NCBI RefSeq assembly: GCF_049647105.1
Contig: NZ_JBARWZ010000155.1
Location: 1-64,000 of the forward strand
Direction of reading: 5' to 3'
Length of the DNA stretch: 64,000 bases
DNA from: Actinophytocola sp049647105
GTDB lineage: Bacteria > Actinomycetota > Actinomycetes > Mycobacteriales > Pseudonocardiaceae
The notes beneath the pieces were generated by a model, which made no database searches, was not told where the DNA came from, and was given only the letters and a program-made list of their open reading frames with translations. Position 1 is the stretch's first letter. Each line of letters opens with the position of its first letter. This document shows, one piece after another, positions 56,191-64,000 of this stretch. The position numbers and the translations under genes were made by a program.

Positions 56191-56964
56191 ATGAGTGAAC
56201 CCCTTCTCGAGCTGATCGGGATCAACAAGAGCTTCGGCCCCGTCAAGGTGCTGCACGACGTCGACTTCACCGTCCGGGCGGGTGAGGTCACCGCGCTCGT
56301 CGGCGACAACGGAGCCGGTAAGTCCACGCTCATCAAGTGCGTGGCCGGGATCTACCCGATGGACTCCGGCGAGGTCCGCTTCCGCGGCGAGCCGGTCACC
56401 ATCCACAGCCCGAAGGAAGCCGCGAACCTCGGCATCGAGGTCGTCTACCAGGACCTCGCGCTGGCCGACAACCTCGACGTCGTGCAGAACATGTTCCTCG
56501 GCAGGGAGCGTGGCTCCCGGTGGCTGATGGACGAGTCGAGCATGGAGAAGTCCGCGCGCGAGACGCTCGCGTCGCTGTCGGTGCGCACGGTGAAGTCGGT
56601 GCGCACGCCGGTCGCCGCACTGTCCGGCGGGCAGCGGCAGACAGTCGCCATCGCCAAGGCCGTGCTGTGGGACTCGAAGGTCGTCCTGCTCGACGAGCCG
56701 ACCGCGGCGCTGGGTGTCGCGCAGACCCGTCAGGTGCTCGACCTGGTCCGCCGCCTCGCCGAGCAGGGCCTCGGGGTCGTGCTGATCAGCCACAACATGG
56801 CTGACGTGTTCGAGGTCGCCGACCGGATCTCGACGCTCTATCTCGGCCGCATGGTCGCCGACCTGCCGGTCAAGGAGACCACGCACAGCCAGGTGGTCGA
56901 GCTGATCACCGCGGGCCGCTCCGGCGACCTCGGTCTCGCCCGCCCAGAGCAAGTCACCCTCTAA
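56191..56964 (+). CDS. Sugar ABC transporter ATP-binding protein
   Basis: 257 aa with one ATPase domain: Walker A GDNGAGKST near 37-45, signature ALSGGQRQ, Walker B VVLLDEPTAAL. XylG/RbsA proteins normally have two such domains; the single-domain form is typical of the FrcA-like branch and would work as a homodimer. AGGAGG precedes ATG 56191. Confidence 0.9.
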   Translation: MSEPLLELIGINKSFGPVKVLHDVDFTVRAGEVTALVGDNGAGKSTLIKCVAGIYPMDSGEVRFRGEPVTIHSPKEAANLGIEVVYQDLALADNLDVVQNMFLGRERGSRWLMDESSMEKSARETLASLSVRTVKSVRTPVAALSGGQRQTVAIAKAVLWDSKVVLLDEPTAALGVAQTRQVLDLVRRLAEQGLGVVLISHNMADVFEVADRISTLYLGRMVADLPVKETTHSQVVELITAGRSGDLGLARPEQVTL

Positions 56965-56991
56965 GCTCTTCTCACCCGAGGACCCCCTCTC

Positions 56992-58425
56992 ATGACCGAA
57001 ACCTCCGCCAGGGCCGAGACGCCACCCTCCGGCAACGCGATCTCCGACTTCGGCATCGACACCACCTCACAGTCCACCGGCGAGGCGATCAAGGACTACT
57101 TCGCAAGGCTGCGCGGCGGCGAGCTGGGCTCCCTGCCCGCTCTTCTGGGGCTCGCCGTCCTGGTGATCATCTTCTCGGCGCTGTCGGACAACTTCCTGAC
57201 GCTCAACAACACGGCGAACCTGATCGCGCAGGGTGCCGGTCAGATCATCATCGCGATGGGGCTGGTCTTCGTCCTGCTCCTCGGTGAGATCGACCTGTCG
57301 GCCGGTACCGCGTCCGGCGTGTGCGCCTCGGTGATGGCCATGCACTACGTCGAGTCAGGCAACCTGCTCGGCGGCATGGGCACGACCGTGTTCTGGGTGT
57401 TCGAGCTCGGCATGCTGCTGGCCGCGCTGCTCGCGCTCGTCATGCGGATCTGGGCGGGTGCGGTCTTCGCGCTCGCCGCGTTCGCCATGGCGCTGCTCGG
57501 TGTCCCGCCGAACGCGTGGCTCGAGATGCTGCTCGCGGTCTGCGTCGGCGCGGCGATCGGCTGCATCAGCGGCTTCATGGTCTCCAAGATCGGCATGCCG
57601 TCGTTCGTGGTGACGCTGGCGCTGTTCATCACCTGGCAGGGCGTGATCCTGCAGTTCATCGGTCAGGGTGGCGTGCTCGGCATCCGCTCGTCGCAGGTGC
57701 TGTTCAACGTGGCCAACGGCAACCTGTCGGTGTTCGGCAGCTGGCTGCTCTGCCTGATCGCGGGTGGCGGCTACGCGGTCGTGGTTCTCGGCGAGCACGT
57801 TTCGCGCCTGCGCAAGGGCCTGGTCACCAAGCCGACGCCGATCGTCGTTGGCCGGGTCGCGATCGTGGGTGCCATCGCGGTCATCGCGACCGTCCTGTTC
57901 ACGCTGAACCGCTCGCCCAACCCGGACCTCGTGACCATCCAGGGCGTGCCGTACGTGGTGCCGATCATCCTGGGCCTGATGGTCATCGGGACCTTCGTGC
58001 TGAACCGCACCCGCTACGGCAGGCACATCTACGCCGCGGGCGGCAACGCGGAGGCCGCACGCCGTGCGGGCATCAATGTGAGCAAGATCCGTGCCAGCGT
58101 TTTCGTCGTTTCCTCCGCCACGGCCGCGATCGGTGCGATCGTGTACTCGTCGAAGGCGGGGTCGGTCGATCCACAGGCCGGTGGCCTGAACACGCTGTTG
58201 TTCGCCGTCGGCGCGGCGGTCATCGGTGGTACCTCGCTGTTCGGTGGCCGGGGCAAGGTCGCGCACGCCGTGATCGGTGGTCTGGTGCTCGCGACCGTGA
58301 ACAACGGCCTCGGGCTGCTGGACCAGCCTGCCGCGGTGGTCAACATCATCACCGGCCTTGTACTGCTCCTGGCGGCCTCGGTCGACGCTCTGTCTCGCCG
58401 GAGGGCCGCCGTAGCATCACGCTGA
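56992..58425 (+). CDS. Sugar ABC transporter permease (XylH-like)
   Basis: 477 aa, about 12 hydrophobic segments, with the branched-type permease signature AAGGNAEAARRAGI in a cytoplasmic loop near residue 348 and GEIDLSAGT near residue 98. Completes the importer; ROK gene follows after 19 nt. Confidence 0.91.
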   Translation: MTETSARAETPPSGNAISDFGIDTTSQSTGEAIKDYFARLRGGELGSLPALLGLAVLVIIFSALSDNFLTLNNTANLIAQGAGQIIIAMGLVFVLLLGEIDLSAGTASGVCASVMAMHYVESGNLLGGMGTTVFWVFELGMLLAALLALVMRIWAGAVFALAAFAMALLGVPPNAWLEMLLAVCVGAAIGCISGFMVSKIGMPSFVVTLALFITWQGVILQFIGQGGVLGIRSSQVLFNVANGNLSVFGSWLLCLIAGGGYAVVVLGEHVSRLRKGLVTKPTPIVVGRVAIVGAIAVIATVLFTLNRSPNPDLVTIQGVPYVVPIILGLMVIGTFVLNRTRYGRHIYAAGGNAEAARRAGINVSKIRASVFVVSSATAAIGAIVYSSKAGSVDPQAGGLNTLLFAVGAAVIGGTSLFGGRGKVAHAVIGGLVLATVNNGLGLLDQPAAVVNIITGLVLLLAASVDALSRRRAAVASR

Positions 58426-58444
58426 CCGGACAGGAGCGAGGGGT

Positions 58445-59629
58445 TTGACCAGCACACAGTCGGGCACGCCCCTTGGCGCCCGGCCCGACGAGGTGCGCAG
58501 GCACAACCGCACTGTCCTGTTGAGAAGGTTGCACGTCGACGGCCCGTGCACGAGGGCGTCGCTCGCGGCCGAACTCGGGCTCAACCGCAGCACGATCAAG
58601 GCGCTGGTGGACGGGCTCGCGGAGTCCGGTGTCGTCGAGGAACGGGTGCCCCGCCTGCGCAGCGGCGCGGGGCGCCCGTCGCTCCTCGTCCTGCCGCAGG
58701 CACACGCCGCGGTGGTGCTCGCGGTGGACGTGCGGGTCGACCAGGTGGCGATCGCGCTGGTCGGTCTCGGCGGCGAGATCCTCGGCCGCAACAGCTGGAA
58801 CCTGCGGGTGCGGACCCGCGAGCCGGAGGAAGTGGTCACGCACGTGGTCGACTCGGCCATCGTGCTGGCGGCGGACATCGACGTGACGATGGTCGCGGCC
58901 GGGGTGTCCGTGCCGGGCGTGGTCCGCCGCTCCGACGGGCTCGTGCACGAGGCGCCGAACCTGCACTGGACCGACGTGCCGCTCGGCGAGCGGCTGGCGT
59001 CGGTGTTCGACATGCCGGTCGTGGTCGGCAACGACGCGGAACTTGGCGCGCTGGCCGAGCACCTGCGTGGCGCGGCCCGGGGTTCGTCGGACACGGTGTA
59101 CGTGTCGGCGGATGTCGGGGTCGGCGGTGGCGTGATCTCCGACGGGTCGGCGCTGCGTGGCACCGCCGGGTACGTCGGCGAGCTCGGCCACATGATGGTC
59201 AACCCCGCGGGCAGGCCGTGTTACTGCGGCAGCAAGGGCTGCTGGGAGACCGAGGTCGGTGAGCCTGCGCTGTGCAGGGCGCTCGGGCTACGGGAGGGCG
59301 CGCCGCGTGGGGCGGTGGTCGCCGAGCTGCGGTCGCTCGCCGCGTCGCCCGCGCAGGTCCGGGAGCGGCTGGCGGAGTTCACCGAGTGGCTGACCGTCGG
59401 GCTCGTCAACGTGGTGAACGTGCTGGGCCCGGAGCTGGTCGTGCTCGGCGACCTGTTCACGGCCCTGCCCGCGACGCTGATCTCCGATGTGGCACAGGAG
59501 GTGCGGCGGCGCAGCCTGGTGAGCCGCGCGGTGGGCGGGACCCGGATCGAGGTGTCGACCCTCGGCGCGGACTCGACCCTGCTCGGTGCGGCCGAACTGG
59601 CCTTCGAACCGGTCCTCGACGCAGTATGA
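58445..59629 (+). CDS. ROK family transcriptional regulator
   Basis: 394 aa. N-terminal winged HTH (TRASLAAELGLNRSTIKALVDGL, residues 38-62) and ROK sugar-kinase fold with zinc motif CYCGSKGC and GELGHMMV. TTG start at 58445 with GGAG upstream. Last in the sugar operon and presumably its repressor, like XylR/NagC. Confidence 0.9.
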   Translation: MTSTQSGTPLGARPDEVRRHNRTVLLRRLHVDGPCTRASLAAELGLNRSTIKALVDGLAESGVVEERVPRLRSGAGRPSLLVLPQAHAAVVLAVDVRVDQVAIALVGLGGEILGRNSWNLRVRTREPEEVVTHVVDSAIVLAADIDVTMVAAGVSVPGVVRRSDGLVHEAPNLHWTDVPLGERLASVFDMPVVVGNDAELGALAEHLRGAARGSSDTVYVSADVGVGGGVISDGSALRGTAGYVGELGHMMVNPAGRPCYCGSKGCWETEVGEPALCRALGLREGAPRGAVVAELRSLAASPAQVRERLAEFTEWLTVGLVNVVNVLGPELVVLGDLFTALPATLISDVAQEVRRRSLVSRAVGGTRIEVSTLGADSTLLGAAELAFEPVLDAV

Positions 59630-59631
59630 CA

Positions 59632-59662
59632 GTGCTTATATAAGTGCTGTTATATTCGATGG
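59632..59662 (+). promoter_or_regulatory. Promoter/operator of the MarR gene, possibly leaderless
   Basis: CTTATATAAG (near 59635-59645) is a perfect 10-bp palindrome, followed by TATATT 7-13 nt before ATG. No Shine-Dalgarno is visible, so the transcript may start at the ATG. Confidence 0.5.
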
Positions 59663-60142
59663 ATGTCCGATCCCACCGAAGACAGCATCTGGCGTCCCGT
59701 GCGGTTGTTGCTCTCGCGCATGGACGACGACATCGCCCGTCTGTACGCCGGTACAGAGATCAAGCCGACGTATGTCATGGAGCTGCTGCGGTTGCACTTC
59801 CTCGGCCCGATGACCATCCGTGAGCTGGCCGAATCCGTGCACCGGACCCACTCGGCGCTCAGCCAGAAGGTGGCGGCCATGAAGGCGGCCGGCCTGGTCG
59901 AGGTCACCAAGGGCGCCGACGCACGCAGCAAGAAGGTGACGCTCACCCCGGCCGCGACCGCGATGGTCGGCAGGCTCGCCGCGGAGTGGCGGGCCACCGA
60001 GGCGGCGGCCGTGGAACTGGAGGCTGAGCTGCCCTACCCGCTCAGCCGGGTGATCGCCGACATGGAGGCGGCCCTGTCCCGCAGGAGCTTCCACGACCGG
60101 ATCGCGGCGCGGCTCGCCGAGGACCCGGCGTGGCAGCGGTGA
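59663..60142 (+). CDS. MarR family regulator
   Basis: 159 aa with winged HTH (MTIRELAESVHRTHSALSQKVAAM) and the wing AAGLVEVTKGADARSKKV. Followed after 12 nt by a degraded MFS transporter gene, its probable former target. Confidence 0.87.
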   Translation: MSDPTEDSIWRPVRLLLSRMDDDIARLYAGTEIKPTYVMELLRLHFLGPMTIRELAESVHRTHSALSQKVAAMKAAGLVEVTKGADARSKKVTLTPAATAMVGRLAAEWRATEAAAVELEAELPYPLSRVIADMEAALSRRSFHDRIAARLAEDPAWQR

Positions 60143-60154
60143 CATGGCGCTGAA

Positions 60155-60462
60155 GTGGCACTGAAGCACTCGTTGGTCGACCTCGGCCCGCTGCGCACGG
60201 TCCCGGTGTACCGGTGGCTGTGGTTCGGGCAGACGGCCTCCGGGTTCGGCAGCCAGATGACGCTCGTCGCGGTGCTGTTCCAGGTGTGGGACGCCACCGG
60301 GAGCGCGATCTGGACGGGCGCGGTCGGCATGGCGCAGGCCCTGCCGCTGATGGTGTTCGATCTGTTCGCGGGCTCGCGCTCGTGAGCGGCGGACTGGCCT
60401 GTGTGGCGCTCGTCGCGCTGATCGGGGTGGTCACCCCGGGCCTGCGCCGCTTCCGCTTATAG
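60155..60462 (+). pseudogene. MFS transporter remnant
   Basis: Residues 1-75 are the start of an MFS permease (LRTVPVYRWLWFGQTASGFGSQMT, then AGAVGMAQALPLM). At about 60382 the frame ends; a shifted frame then gives a typical MFS C-terminal helix (LVSGGLACVALVALIGVVTPGLRRFR). About 300 internal residues are missing: a large deletion plus frameshift. The start region contains two near-copies of (A/G)TGGC(G/A)CTGAAG. Confidence 0.8.
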
Positions 60463-60498
60463 ACGAGGCGGGACCCGCCGTCCGGGTCCCGCCTCGTC
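60462..60498. terminator. Shared terminator between MFS remnant and DUF7455 gene
   Basis: Perfect 15-bp stem (60462-60476 with 60484-60498), 7-nt loop, between convergent genes. Confidence 0.8.
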
Positions 60499-60531
60499 GA
60501 AGTCGCTGTTCGGTTGTGGGTAACGCCGTCG

Positions 60532-60720
60532 TCAGGCCTGCTGGCCCTGCTGCAGGTCCGCTTCCAGCTCCTTCAGGCGCTCCTGGTGCTTCCGGGCATG
60601 GTGGCCGCAGAAGAGAAGCTCGCCACCGGAGGGAAGGATTGCCCGTACCTGGGCGGCGGCACCGCAGCGGTCGCAGCGGTCAGCAGCTGTCAGGTCGGGG
60701 CGGGTGAGCGTCGTGTTCAT
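60532..60720 (-). CDS. DUF7455 small zinc-binding protein
   Basis: 62 aa; CDRC and CGHH form a C2CH-type zinc site, followed by a charged helix. Small conserved actinobacterial protein found close to sigA/sigB (Rv2708c-like). Function unknown. Confidence 0.85.
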   Translation of the reverse strand: MNTTLTRPDLTAADRCDRCGAAAQVRAILPSGGELLFCGHHARKHQERLKELEADLQQGQQA

Positions 60721-60918
60721 GGCAATTCTCCCTCCGTCCCGGCACCCGGTTGGCCCGGATGCCGCGTTCGGCTGCGATCACTGCTGACGCGGTGTCGCTG
60801 CCTCTACTCTCTCAGACGTTTTCCTCCACGTCAGTGTTCCCGCACAGAGTGAGAGATCGCTGGACACACGATTTAACCCAGTTGCCGTATTCGGCTTCCC
60901 GCATCGCAGGATCATCTG

Positions 60919-61788
60919 GTGAGCCCCGTTGGTCGTGTGCTAAGCGCTCGGCGCATCCCCGCGCCGTTACTCTTCGTGATCGGCGGCGTGTCCATGTACT
61001 TCGGCGCCGCGGTCGCCGTCTGGCTCTTCGACGTGGTGAACCCGGCGAGTGTCGCGTGGCTGCGACAGCTAGGTGCCTCGGTCGTCCTCTTGGCATGGCG
61101 GCGGCCGGGACGTGCGGCCTGGCGTGGGAAAGTCTTCTGGTTGGCTGCTCTGTACGGAGTGGTCACCGCCGTCATGAACGTCGCGTTCTACGAAGCACTC
61201 CACCGGTTGCCGCTCGGCACGGCGGTCGCTCTCGAGTTCGTCGGACCCGTACTCGTCGCCGCGTTTGGATCACGCTCCGTGCGCGATGTCGGCGCGTTGT
61301 TGCTCGTCGTGTTCGGCGTGGTGCTCATCGCGGACGTCAGATGGGCTGGGAGCACGCTGGGAGTCTTGTTCGCTCTCAGCGCAGCGGTGCTGTGGGCCGG
61401 ATACATCGTGCTCAGCAAACGTGTCGCATCTCTCGGCCTCGGCGTGGACGGTCTCGCGGTCGGGTTCGGCGTCGCGACGGTGCTTTTGTCCCCTTTGGCC
61501 ATTGGTACCGGTCCGGTATGGACCTCGCCGTGGTTGCTGGTCATGGGCGTCGGGGTCGGTGTGCTGTCCACAGTGGTTCCGTACGTGCTCGACCAGATCG
61601 TCCTGCGGCGTACCGGGCAGGCCTCGTTCGCGCTGCTCCTGGCGCTACTCCCGGTGACCGCCACGGTGATCGGGCTGGTCGTGCTGCGTCAGGTGCCGAG
61701 CCTGCCGGAGGCGCTCGGAATTCTCGCGGTGGTAATAGGTCTCACAATGCGAACCCGCGATCGGGAGCCGTTTCCAGAGCCCCTCTAG
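60919..61788 (+). CDS. EamA/DMT superfamily exporter
   Basis: 289 aa with ten membrane helices in two EamA repeats (first VNPASVAWLRQLGASVVLL; second VPYVLDQIVLRRTGQASFALLLALLPV). Resembles RhtA-type threonine/homoserine or metabolite exporters. GTG 60919. Substrate unknown. Confidence 0.86.
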   Translation: MSPVGRVLSARRIPAPLLFVIGGVSMYFGAAVAVWLFDVVNPASVAWLRQLGASVVLLAWRRPGRAAWRGKVFWLAALYGVVTAVMNVAFYEALHRLPLGTAVALEFVGPVLVAAFGSRSVRDVGALLLVVFGVVLIADVRWAGSTLGVLFALSAAVLWAGYIVLSKRVASLGLGVDGLAVGFGVATVLLSPLAIGTGPVWTSPWLLVMGVGVGVLSTVVPYVLDQIVLRRTGQASFALLLALLPVTATVIGLVVLRQVPSLPEALGILAVVIGLTMRTRDREPFPEPL

Positions 61789-61840
61789 ATGGAATCAACC
61801 CTGGTTCAAGTCGTAGGCACGCGGGCCACCTCGAACCCGT

Positions 61841-61974
61841 CCCGAACCCCCAACTCACCACTCCCGAACCGAAGACTCGCGGGTCCCGAACGGAAGACTC
61901 GCGCGAACCTGCGCGAGTCCTCGGTTCGGGACCCGCGAGTCGGCCGTTCGGGACTCGCGAGTTGGGGGTTCGGG
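61841..61974. repeat. 22-nt-period inverted array (locus 3)
   Basis: CCCGAACCCCCA (61841-61852) abuts 22-nt units at 61853 and 61875 (ACTCGCGGGTCC + CGAACGGAAG). The same units recur inverted up to TGGGGGTTCGGG (61963-61974), giving arms of about 60 bp around 61905. It fills the gap between convergent genes and stops exactly at the DinB stop codon. Confidence 0.88.
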
Positions 61975-62568
61975 TTAGGTGGTGGGGGGTTGGGGGTGCC
62001 AGGGGGTCAGCCACGGGGATGGTGGCCAGTTCTCTGCGCCGGCCAGGAGTTCTATGCCGGTTGCGCCGTCGATGGACTCGCGGATGATGTCGGCGTGGCC
62101 CGCGTGGCGGGCGGTCTCCTCGATGAGGTGGAGGAGTACCCAGCGCACCGACCACGCCTTCAGGTCCTTCGGGAACCATGGCTGGTCAGGTACCGGCACC
62201 GCGCGGCCGAGGTCGTCGATCTCCGCGATGGCCGCCTCGGTCTCGGCGCCCGCGGCGTCGAGACCGGCGAGCAGGCTCTCGAGGGTGTCCGACTCCGACA
62301 GGTCGAACTGCTGGTTGTAGGAGTCCTCGCCCGAGGGCTCCGGCCCGCCGGTCACCCGGATGATCCACCCGCGCTCGGTGAACGCGACGTGCTTGAGCAG
62401 CGCGCCGACCGACAGAGCACTCGCACTTGGCGTGGCACGCAGCTGCTCCTCGGTCAGGCCGTACGCAGCGTGCTTCAACACCCGCCGTTGCTGGGCGAGG
62501 AACCCGAGTAACCCGGACCGTTCGTCGGGCACCGGGGGAACGTTCGCGTCCAACCGATCTACCTCCAC
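61975..62568 (-). CDS. DinB-family (DUF664) protein
   Basis: 197 aa four-helix bundle with candidate metal-binding His in LLKHVAFTERGW and RHAGHADI, the DinB/YfiT pattern seen in thiol-dependent S-transferases (mycothiol in actinobacteria). Its substrate is unknown. Confidence 0.85.
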   Translation of the reverse strand: MEVDRLDANVPPVPDERSGLLGFLAQQRRVLKHAAYGLTEEQLRATPSASALSVGALLKHVAFTERGWIIRVTGGPEPSGEDSYNQQFDLSESDTLESLLAGLDAAGAETEAAIAEIDDLGRAVPVPDQPWFPKDLKAWSVRWVLLHLIEETARHAGHADIIRESIDGATGIELLAGAENWPPSPWLTPWHPQPPTT

Positions 62569-62573
62569 ACAAA

Positions 62574-62602
62574 AGCGTCCCCGCCGTCCGATTGGGCGGC
62601 GG
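62574..62602 (-). terminator. sigA terminator
   Basis: Stem GCGTCCCCGCCG/CGGCGGGGACGC; on the minus strand it is followed by TTTTGTGT. It lies 31 nt past the sigA stop. Confidence 0.88.
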
Positions 62603-62633
62603 GGACGCAGTCAAGCACGTCAGCGACGGTTCA

Positions 62634-64000
62634 TCACTCGAGATAGTCGCGGAGCACCTGCGACCGCGACGGGTGGCGCAGCTTCGACATGGTCTTCGAC
62701 TCGATCTGGCGGATGCGCTCACGCGTCACGCCGTAAACCTGGCCGATCTCGTCGAGGGTGCGGGGCTGGCCGTCGGTGAGACCGAAGCGCAGCCGGACCA
62801 CGCCCGCCTCACGCTCGGACAGCGTCGCCAGCACCGACTGCAGCTGGTCCTGCAGGAGCGTGAACGACACCGCGTCGACTGCGACGACTGCCTCGGAGTC
62901 CTCGATGAAGTCACCGAGCTGGCTGTCGCCCTCGTCACCGATGGTCTGGTCCAGCGAGATGGGCTCCCGGGCGTACTGCTGGATCTCCAGCACCTTCTCC
63001 GGGGTGATGTCCATTTCCTTGGCAAGCTCTTCTGGCGTTGGCTCTCGACCCAGATCCTGGAGGAGCTCACGCTGTATACGACCGAGCTTGTTGATGACCT
63101 CGACCATGTGCACCGGGATACGGATGGTGCGGGCCTGGTCGGCCATCGCGCGGGTGATCGCCTGGCGGATCCACCACGTGGCGTAGGTCGAGAACTTGTA
63201 GCCCTTGGTGTAGTCGAACTTCTCGACCGCACGGATCAGGCCAAGGTTGCCCTCCTGGATGAGGTCCAGGAACGCCATGCCACGGCCGGTGTAGCGCTTG
63301 GCCAGCGACACCACGAGGCGGAGGTTCGCCTCGAGCAGGTGGTTCTTGGCGCGCTCACCGTCGCGGACGATCCACCGAAGGTCACGGCGCATCTGGGGGG
63401 CGAGCTTCTCCGAGGACTCCTCCTCGGCCTTGCGCACCCGCTCCGCCGCGTAGAGGCCGGCCTCGATCCGCTTGGCGAGCTCGACCTCCTCCTCGGCGTT
63501 GAGCAGCGCCACCTTGCCGATCTGCTTCAGGTACGCGCGGACCGAGTCGGCGGAGGCGGTGAGCTCGGCGTCCTTGCGGGCCTGCCGCAGCGCCTCCGAC
63601 TCCTCTTCGTCCCAGACGAAGTCGCCGTCCTTGCTCTTCTCGGGCGGGTCCTTCTCCTCAACGTCGTCCGCGACCGCCGCTTCGACCACGTCGGTCTCGA
63701 TCTCGACGTCCTCGAGATCCTCGAGGTCAGGGGAGTCGAGGTCGGGCTCCTCGCCGTCACCCGGCTCGCCGTCGGCGGAAGCACCGGCCTTCTTGGTCGC
63801 GTCGGCCTTGGTCTTCTTCTGGCCTGCGGCCTTGGTCGCCGTCTTGCGGGGGGCGCGCGGCTTCGCGGCGCCCGCCGTCTTCTTCGTCGCGGTACTCAAG
63901 CTCGGTTTCTCGGTCGACTCGTCGGTGTCCGGCTGGGCGTTGGCCGACTTGGCCGCGCCCGCCGAAGCGGTGGAGCGTCGGGTTGCGGTTCGTGCGGCTG
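62634..64000 (-). CDS. sigA: Principal RNA polymerase sigma factor SigA/HrdB (partial)
   Basis: The reading frame is open through the right edge. Beyond the annotated-looking TTG at 63899 it continues (AARTATRRSTASAGAAKSA), so the true start is outside. Ala/Lys-rich N-terminus, acidic stretch (DLDSPDLEDLEDVEIETD), region 1.2 (DSVRAYLKQIG), regions 2-3, and region 4 HTH (TLDEIGQVYGVTRERIRQIE) ending DYLE. Principal housekeeping sigma; paralogue SigB at 40548. Confidence 0.95.
   Translation of the reverse strand, partial: AARTATRRSTASAGAAKSANAQPDTDESTEKPSLSTATKKTAGAAKPRAPRKTATKAAGQKKTKADATKKAGASADGEPGDGEEPDLDSPDLEDLEDVEIETDVVEAAVADDVEEKDPPEKSKDGDFVWDEEESEALRQARKDAELTASADSVRAYLKQIGKVALLNAEEEVELAKRIEAGLYAAERVRKAEEESSEKLAPQMRRDLRWIVRDGERAKNHLLEANLRLVVSLAKRYTGRGMAFLDLIQEGNLGLIRAVEKFDYTKGYKFSTYATWWIRQAITRAMADQARTIRIPVHMVEVINKLGRIQRELLQDLGREPTPEELAKEMDITPEKVLEIQQYAREPISLDQTIGDEGDSQLGDFIEDSEAVVAVDAVSFTLLQDQLQSVLATLSEREAGVVRLRFGLTDGQPRTLDEIGQVYGVTRERIRQIESKTMSKLRHPSRSQVLRDYLE

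Overview
The window is high-GC actinobacterial chromosome, most likely from the Pseudonocardiaceae (the Lentzea / Saccharothrix / Actinosynnema group). Evidence: strong GC bias at third codon positions, frequent GTG starts, a class II ribonucleotide reductase next to nrdR, an SOS box of the actinobacterial type (TCGAAC-N4-GTTCGA), an HrdB/SigA-like principal sigma factor, SigB, IdeR and small actinobacterial DUF families (DUF3039, DUF3099, DUF7455, DUF6879). The order miaB, Rv2732c-like, DUF349, Rv2728c-like, miaA, dapF, hflX, lexA, LysM/chiZ-like, nrdR, ideR, sigB, DUF7455, sigA follows the sigA-miaB stretch of Mycobacterium tuberculosis, with blocks inserted into it. The genus is an inference.

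Layout. 1-3.5 kb: glutamate ABC importer gluABCD (minus strand). 3.6-11.3 kb: tRNA-modification and housekeeping block (miaB, membrane protein, DUF349, dioxygenase-like, miaA, dapF, hflX). 11.3-14.3 kb: a secreted beta-propeller-like protein, then the divergent SOS pair lexA / LysM gene with two LexA boxes. 14.3-17.7 kb: nrdR-nrdJ, preceded by a cluster of DnaA-box-like sites. 17.8-26.4 kb: accessory block with a ferritin-like protein, an SRPBCC protein and SDR/TetR genes around a tandem operator, a second TetR facing an ABC-F ribosome-protection gene with a three-codon leader ORF, an S9 peptidase, and a DUF6879/XRE/small-zinc-protein cassette. 26.4-32.3 kb: deaminase, DUF4192 protein, and ideR-galK-galE. 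32.4-37.2 kb: sulfurtransferase, then acuC and a GNAT/acyl-CoA-synthetase acetyltransferase, a likely reversible lysine acylation pair. 37.2-40.2 kb: two paralogous lipoproteins, a 160-bp palindromic insertion element at CTAG, and class I fumarase. 40.5-43.4 kb: sigB with an ECF-type promoter, dtd, methyltransferase, DUF3099. 43.3-47.8 kb: a PfkB kinase and psuG flanking a three-gene ABC-2 exporter. 47.8-54.5 kb: HtpX-like protease, LemA, Spo0M, DUF3039, YihY, DEAD-type helicase. 55-59.6 kb: xylose-type sugar ABC importer with a ROK regulator. 59.6-64 kb: MarR with an MFS transporter remnant, DUF7455, EamA exporter, DinB, and sigA running off the right edge.

The most unusual signals are non-coding. 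A family of 22-nt-period arrays occurs at three intergenic sites: a constant 12-nt half is joined to a 10-nt half that is locus-specific and homogenised within each locus. A 27-nt array in the glu operon appears to be copies of the gluD ribosome-binding region. The ABC-F leader carries a Met-Asp-Phe-stop ORF inside a hairpin that would mask the Shine-Dalgarno. A MITE-like palindrome sits exactly on the shared stop codons of two convergent genes. I see no tRNA, rRNA, CRISPR, prophage or biosynthetic gene cluster.
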